A model generated the notes under the pieces. That model was not told where the DNA came from. It saw only the letters and a list, made by a program, of their open reading frames with translations, and ran no database searches. Shown here one piece after another: positions 5,248 through 7,387 of a DNA stretch of 7,387 bases; the first letter of the stretch is position 1; each line of letters begins with the position of its first letter. This stretch comes from an uncultured Flavobacterium sp. GTDB taxonomy: Bacteria; Bacteroidota; Bacteroidia; Flavobacteriales; Flavobacteriaceae. The stretch covers positions 1 through 7,387 of the forward strand of contig NZ_CAMLIX010000234.1 in the NCBI RefSeq assembly GCF_946479975.1, in the 5' to 3' direction. A program made the position numbers and the translations under genes.

Positions 5248-5279
5248 CAAAATTAATAAAAAGTGAATGGTCAGTCCAT
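5248..5279 (-). promoter_or_regulatory. Promoter of the HMA lipoprotein gene
   Basis: On the minus strand 5255-5248 reads TAATTTTG followed by C, an exact TAnnTTTG match 35 bases upstream of the ATG. ATGG (5279-5276) sits 20 bases upstream in the -33 position and matches TTTG only in part. The -33 region coincides with one arm of the inverted repeat at 5267-5279. Confidence 0.55.
5267..5279. promoter_or_regulatory. Inverted repeat ATGG-N5-CCAT between divergent genes, possible operator
   Basis: ATGG (5267-5270) and CCAT (5276-5279) flank TCAGT. The arms lie at the expected -33 position of both divergent promoters (20 bases from the minus-strand box and 19 from the plus-strand box). It may be a pair of degenerate -33 elements or a repressor site (the GGTCAGTCC core is reminiscent of TetR-type operators). 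The arms are short, so chance is possible. Confidence 0.3.
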
Positions 5280-5297
5280 AAAATAATTACAAATTTG
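5267..5297 (+). promoter_or_regulatory. Candidate promoter of the EamA transporter gene
   Basis: CAAATTTG at 5290-5297, followed by C, is one mismatch from TAnnTTTG and lies 16 bases before the ATG. ATGG at 5267-5270 is 19 bases upstream, in the -33 position but only a partial match to TTTG. Confidence 0.4.
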
Positions 5298-5313
5298 CAG
5301 TAAAATATAATTT

Positions 5314-6180
5314 ATGGATACAAAACAGTTAAAGTGGATCTACTTAACGATTCTTTCTCTTATTTGGGGAAGTTCTTTTATTCTAATAAAAAAAGGATTA
5401 ATTGGTTTAACTGCAATTCAAGTTGGTTCATTCAGAATTATTTTTGCGGCACTTTTTTTGTTGATTTTTGGTTTCAATAGTTTAAAGAAAATCTCAAAAA
5501 GGCAATGGAAATATGTTGCTATCACTTCATTGTTTGGAACTTCTATACCAGCTTACCTATTTGCGATTGCCGAAACTCAAGTTGATAGTTCGGTTGTAGC
5601 AATTTTGAACTCATTAACGCCTTTAAATACTTTGATTTTAGGAATTATAGCTTTCGGAATTCAGTTTCAAAAGCGACAAGTTTTAGGTGTTTTTGTTGGA
5701 CTTTTAGGATGTCTGCTTTTGGTTTTAAGCGGAGATTCTTCTTCTGGAAGTCAAAATTATATCTACATTTTAATGGTTGTAATTGCCACATTAAGTTATG
5801 CCATCAACGTAAATCTGATTAAGAAATATCTCCACGACCTTAATTCTGTTAGTATTACAACGGGAAATTTTGCACTTCTGCTTTTGCCAGCGTTAATTAT
5901 TTTAAGCACAACCGATATCAGTCATAAAATAAATTTTGCAGAAACGCAGCATTCTATACTTTTTGTAATGATTTTAGGTGTTTTAGGAACGGGAATTGCC
6001 AATGTTCTTTTCTTTAAACTGATTCAAATGTCATCGCCAGTTTTTGCCACTTCGGTAACGTATTTGATTCCGATCGTGGCATTTTTCTGGGGATTATTAG
6101 ATAACGAAATGCTGACGCCGATTCAGTCTGTTGGAGCGTTTATTATTTTGATTGGAGTTTATTTGTCGGCGAAAAAGTAG
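5314..6180 (+). CDS. DMT-superfamily transporter, EamA type (10 TM)
   Basis: A 288-residue integral inner-membrane protein with two EamA repeats of about five helices each. Approximate hydrophobic segments are 8-26, 37-54, 66-84, 92-114, 122-139, 148-168, 181-198, 213-235, 242-262 and 268-286. The start WIYLTILSLIWGSSFILIKKGL (8-29) has the WGSSF motif typical of EamA; the first repeat ends near 140 (LLGCLLLVLSGD), and the second contains SYAINVNLIKKYL (161-173), VTYLIPIVAFFWG (248-260) and GAFIILIGVYLS (274-285). Members export amino acids, metabolites or drugs, or import nucleotide sugars; the substrate cannot be read from sequence. Length is normal. ATG 5314 precedes the first helix directly. 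It is divergent from the HMA lipoprotein gene and convergent with the M16 peptidase gene. Confidence 0.95.
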   Translation: MDTKQLKWIYLTILSLIWGSSFILIKKGLIGLTAIQVGSFRIIFAALFLLIFGFNSLKKISKRQWKYVAITSLFGTSIPAYLFAIAETQVDSSVVAILNSLTPLNTLILGIIAFGIQFQKRQVLGVFVGLLGCLLLVLSGDSSSGSQNYIYILMVVIATLSYAINVNLIKKYLHDLNSVSITTGNFALLLLPALIILSTTDISHKINFAETQHSILFVMILGVLGTGIANVLFFKLIQMSSPVFATSVTYLIPIVAFFWGLLDNEMLTPIQSVGAFIILIGVYLSAKK

Positions 6181-6202
6181 ATTTCCAATTTGTCTGTCAG
6201 GC

Positions 6203-6243
6203 TGACCGAAGTCGAAGCCCTTTGCGCTCTTCGACTTCGGTCA
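6203..6243. repeat. REP-like palindromic element with 15-bp perfect arms
   Basis: TGACCGAAGTCGAAG (6203-6217) and CTTCGACTTCGGTCA (6229-6243) are perfectly complementary and enclose an 11-base loop. The element is GC-rich against AT-rich surroundings and begins 22 bases after the EamA stop. No T tract follows on either strand, so it is not a standard terminator. Elements with GTCGAAG/CTTCGAC cores next to TGTCAGGCTGA-like flanks (here at 6194-6205) are scattered through Flavobacterium spacers, to my knowledge; this looks like one copy. Confidence 0.7.
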
Positions 6244-6262
6244 AAATGGCAAACTTGATTAA

Positions 6263-6304
6263 TAAAAAAGGCTTTGTCAAAGTTTTAAACTTTGACAAAG
6301 CCTT
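6263..6304 (-). terminator. Terminator of the M16 peptidase gene, 18-bp perfect arms
   Basis: AAGGCTTTGTCAAAGTTT (6268-6285) and its exact complement (6287-6304) are separated by a single T. On the minus strand the stem is followed by TTTTATT (6267 downward), and the stem base itself adds T residues, giving a strong intrinsic terminator about 40 bases after the peptidase stop. On the plus strand the run after the stem is not T-rich, though stem loss of T is partial, so EamA may also end here. Confidence 0.85.
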
Positions 6305-6309
6305 GAAAT

Positions 6310-6342
6310 CTTAGTAGCTTAGCAACTCAGAGCCTTAGCAAC
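6310..6342. repeat. Short repeated word CTTAGCAAC in the peptidase 3' spacer
   Basis: CTTAGTAG (6310-6317), CTTAGCAAC (6318-6326) and CTTAGCAAC (6334-6342) are separated by TCAGAGC. The last copy ends just before the peptidase stop codon. Such CTTAG/TTAGCA word strings are a style of spacer repeat I associate with Flavobacterium. No function is visible. Confidence 0.6.
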
Positions 6343-6345
6343 TTT

Positions 6346-7387
6346 TTAAATAAAATCTTTCTCCGAAACTCCTTCGTTAATTTTAATATCAGACATTTTA
6401 ATGTCCAATTCGAAACCAACATTTTGAATTAAGTTAAAAGGAACTTTAACGCCTTTTACTTCTTTATAATCGTTGAAATTCGTGATTTGCTCTGCCGATT
6501 TTCCAACTTGCTCACGAACTTTAGATTCAGCCGTTTTCAAACCTGATTTTACATCATAATAATAAGTTGTTTTGCCGTCTTTAATTACATAAGCGTCGCT
6601 TCCGTTAATTGGTGCGATTCCGTCTACTTTTAAATCTGTTCTTTTTACAAGTTGTAATTCTTCAAACGGAGCTGCGCTGGCTTTCATTTCGGCTAAATCA
6701 TTTCCCTCAAGATTTTTTCTTTGACCTTGCTGCTCGATGTAAGCACCTTTTTCATTAACGACTTGTTTCATTAAATTCATAGTTCCCATAGAAAGCGAAA
6801 CCATCATTTTTCCTTTTGAATCTAATTTAGAAGTAAAAGTTAATGGAGTAGGAGCTTGTGGAATAGTTGTAGAACCATTCATAAAAAGCGTTTTTACAGC
6901 TGTAACTGCTTTTTCTCCACCAATTGCCTTAATGTAATTTTCGAAAACAGTTTTAGCCGTGATATCTTTTGGGGCTTCTTTTTTTGTTGAAGGTTTCTCA
7001 ACAGAATTTCCGTATTTATCGTAATAAGAAATCGGAATCTGAAGTTTTTCTAAGCTTGAAATTACATCGGCTCCTTTACCAACAACCACAATTCTCATAT
7101 TGTCTAACAAGAAATATTTGTTTGCAACACGATAAATATCGTCGGCGGTAACATTATTTATCGTTTGAATGTATTTTTCATAGAAATCAGCTGGAAGTTT
7201 TTCTGTTTCAATGTTCAAAGCATAACGAGCAACAGCTTGAGGCTTTTCAACCTGCATTACAAATCTCCCGATATAACCTGCTTTTACATTTCTTAAAACT
7301 TCAGGATCAACTCTTTCTGTACGAATTCTTTTTATTTCTTTAATAAATTGAACAACGGCACTATCTGTAACAGTATTTCTAACTGCC
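6346..7387 (-). CDS. M16-family (insulinase-like) zinc metallopeptidase, C-terminal 346 residues, partial
   Basis: This is the 3' part of a longer gene entering from the right edge. The reading frame is open from 7386 to the stop at 6348-6346, and the Met at 7257 is internal: the residues before it, including RIRTERVDPEVLRNVKAGYI, are M16 C-lobe sequence. The M16 part covers visible residues 1 to about 120 (EKPQAVARYALNIE, LPADFYEKYIQTIN, VTADDIYRVANKYF, MRIVVVGKG). After a Lys/Pro linker, a separate domain of about 200 residues (6346-6960) starts TAKTVFENYIKAIGGEKAV and is rich in alternating beta-strand patterns (TYYYDVKSGL, KVPFNLIQNVG), resembling LolA/outer-membrane-lipoprotein-sorting folds. 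The zinc motif HXXEH would lie upstream of the window, so whether this is a catalytic or a non-catalytic subunit cannot be told. It probably acts in the periplasm. It ends in a strong terminator and converges with the EamA gene. Confidence 0.9.
   Translation of the reverse strand, partial: AVRNTVTDSAVVQFIKEIKRIRTERVDPEVLRNVKAGYIGRFVMQVEKPQAVARYALNIETEKLPADFYEKYIQTINNVTADDIYRVANKYFLLDNMRIVVVGKGADVISSLEKLQIPISYYDKYGNSVEKPSTKKEAPKDITAKTVFENYIKAIGGEKAVTAVKTLFMNGSTTIPQAPTPLTFTSKLDSKGKMMVSLSMGTMNLMKQVVNEKGAYIEQQGQRKNLEGNDLAEMKASAAPFEELQLVKRTDLKVDGIAPINGSDAYVIKDGKTTYYYDVKSGLKTAESKVREQVGKSAEQITNFNDYKEVKGVKVPFNLIQNVGFELDIKMSDIKINEGVSEKDFI

Noticed and set aside
5056..5256. 66-codon plus-strand frame
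   Set aside because: It is antisense to the HMA lipoprotein gene, gives a Leu/Gln/Phe-rich product without family features, and is explained as a shadow.
6203..6243. Terminator of the EamA gene
   Set aside because: The stem is strong, but no T tract follows on the plus strand; a repeat element is the better reading.
6969..7151. 60-codon plus-strand frame inside the M16 gene
   Set aside because: Antisense shadow of conserved peptidase sequence.
7255..7257. ATG as start of a 303-residue protein
   Set aside because: The frame stays open to the window edge, and the residues before this Met are recognisable M16 sequence.

Overview
The window is an ordinary-looking piece of chromosome from a member of the Bacteroidetes, almost certainly a Flavobacterium. 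Three things point there: the gliding genes gldE and gldD; promoter-like TAnnTTTG boxes instead of sigma-70 -10 boxes, with A-rich and Shine-Dalgarno-free start regions; and AT-rich spacers holding short heptamer-type repeats. I see no phage, transposase, CRISPR array, tRNA, rRNA or defence gene.

Left part (1-1034), minus strand: the 5' end of an RNase E/G gene (GTG start, leaves the window at base 1), a repeat-rich spacer, a 30-codon gene for a very basic protein resembling the mS38/AURKAIP1-COX24 ribosomal family, and an HU-family DNA-binding protein. HU and the small gene look like one transcript that ends at a hairpin containing the small gene's stop codon.

Middle (1035-4442), plus strand: mutY, ssb, gldE and gldD, closely packed. 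MutY removes adenine opposite 8-oxoguanine. SSB coats single-stranded DNA; its start is better placed at an internal ATG than at an upstream TTG that lies inside a promoter-like box. gldE (CNNM/CorC-type membrane protein, TTG start) and gldD (lipoprotein), one base apart, belong to the gliding machinery. A strong bidirectional terminator follows gldD.

Right part (4443-7387): an unrecognised 80-aa membrane protein (minus), a lipoprotein with a heavy-metal-associated domain carrying a CX3C motif (minus), and a divergent 10-TM EamA/DMT-type transporter (plus). The two divergent genes share about 100 bases that hold a short inverted repeat placed where both -33 elements should be. EamA converges on the 3' end of an M16 (insulinase-like) peptidase gene with an extra C-terminal domain (minus, enters from the right edge). 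Their spacer holds a 15-bp REP-like hairpin, an 18-bp-arm terminator palindrome and a short repeated word.

No clearly new system is present. The best items for a second look are the 30-aa basic gene, the CX3C metal-domain lipoprotein, the unknown 80-aa membrane protein, the non-ATG starts and the intergenic repeat families.
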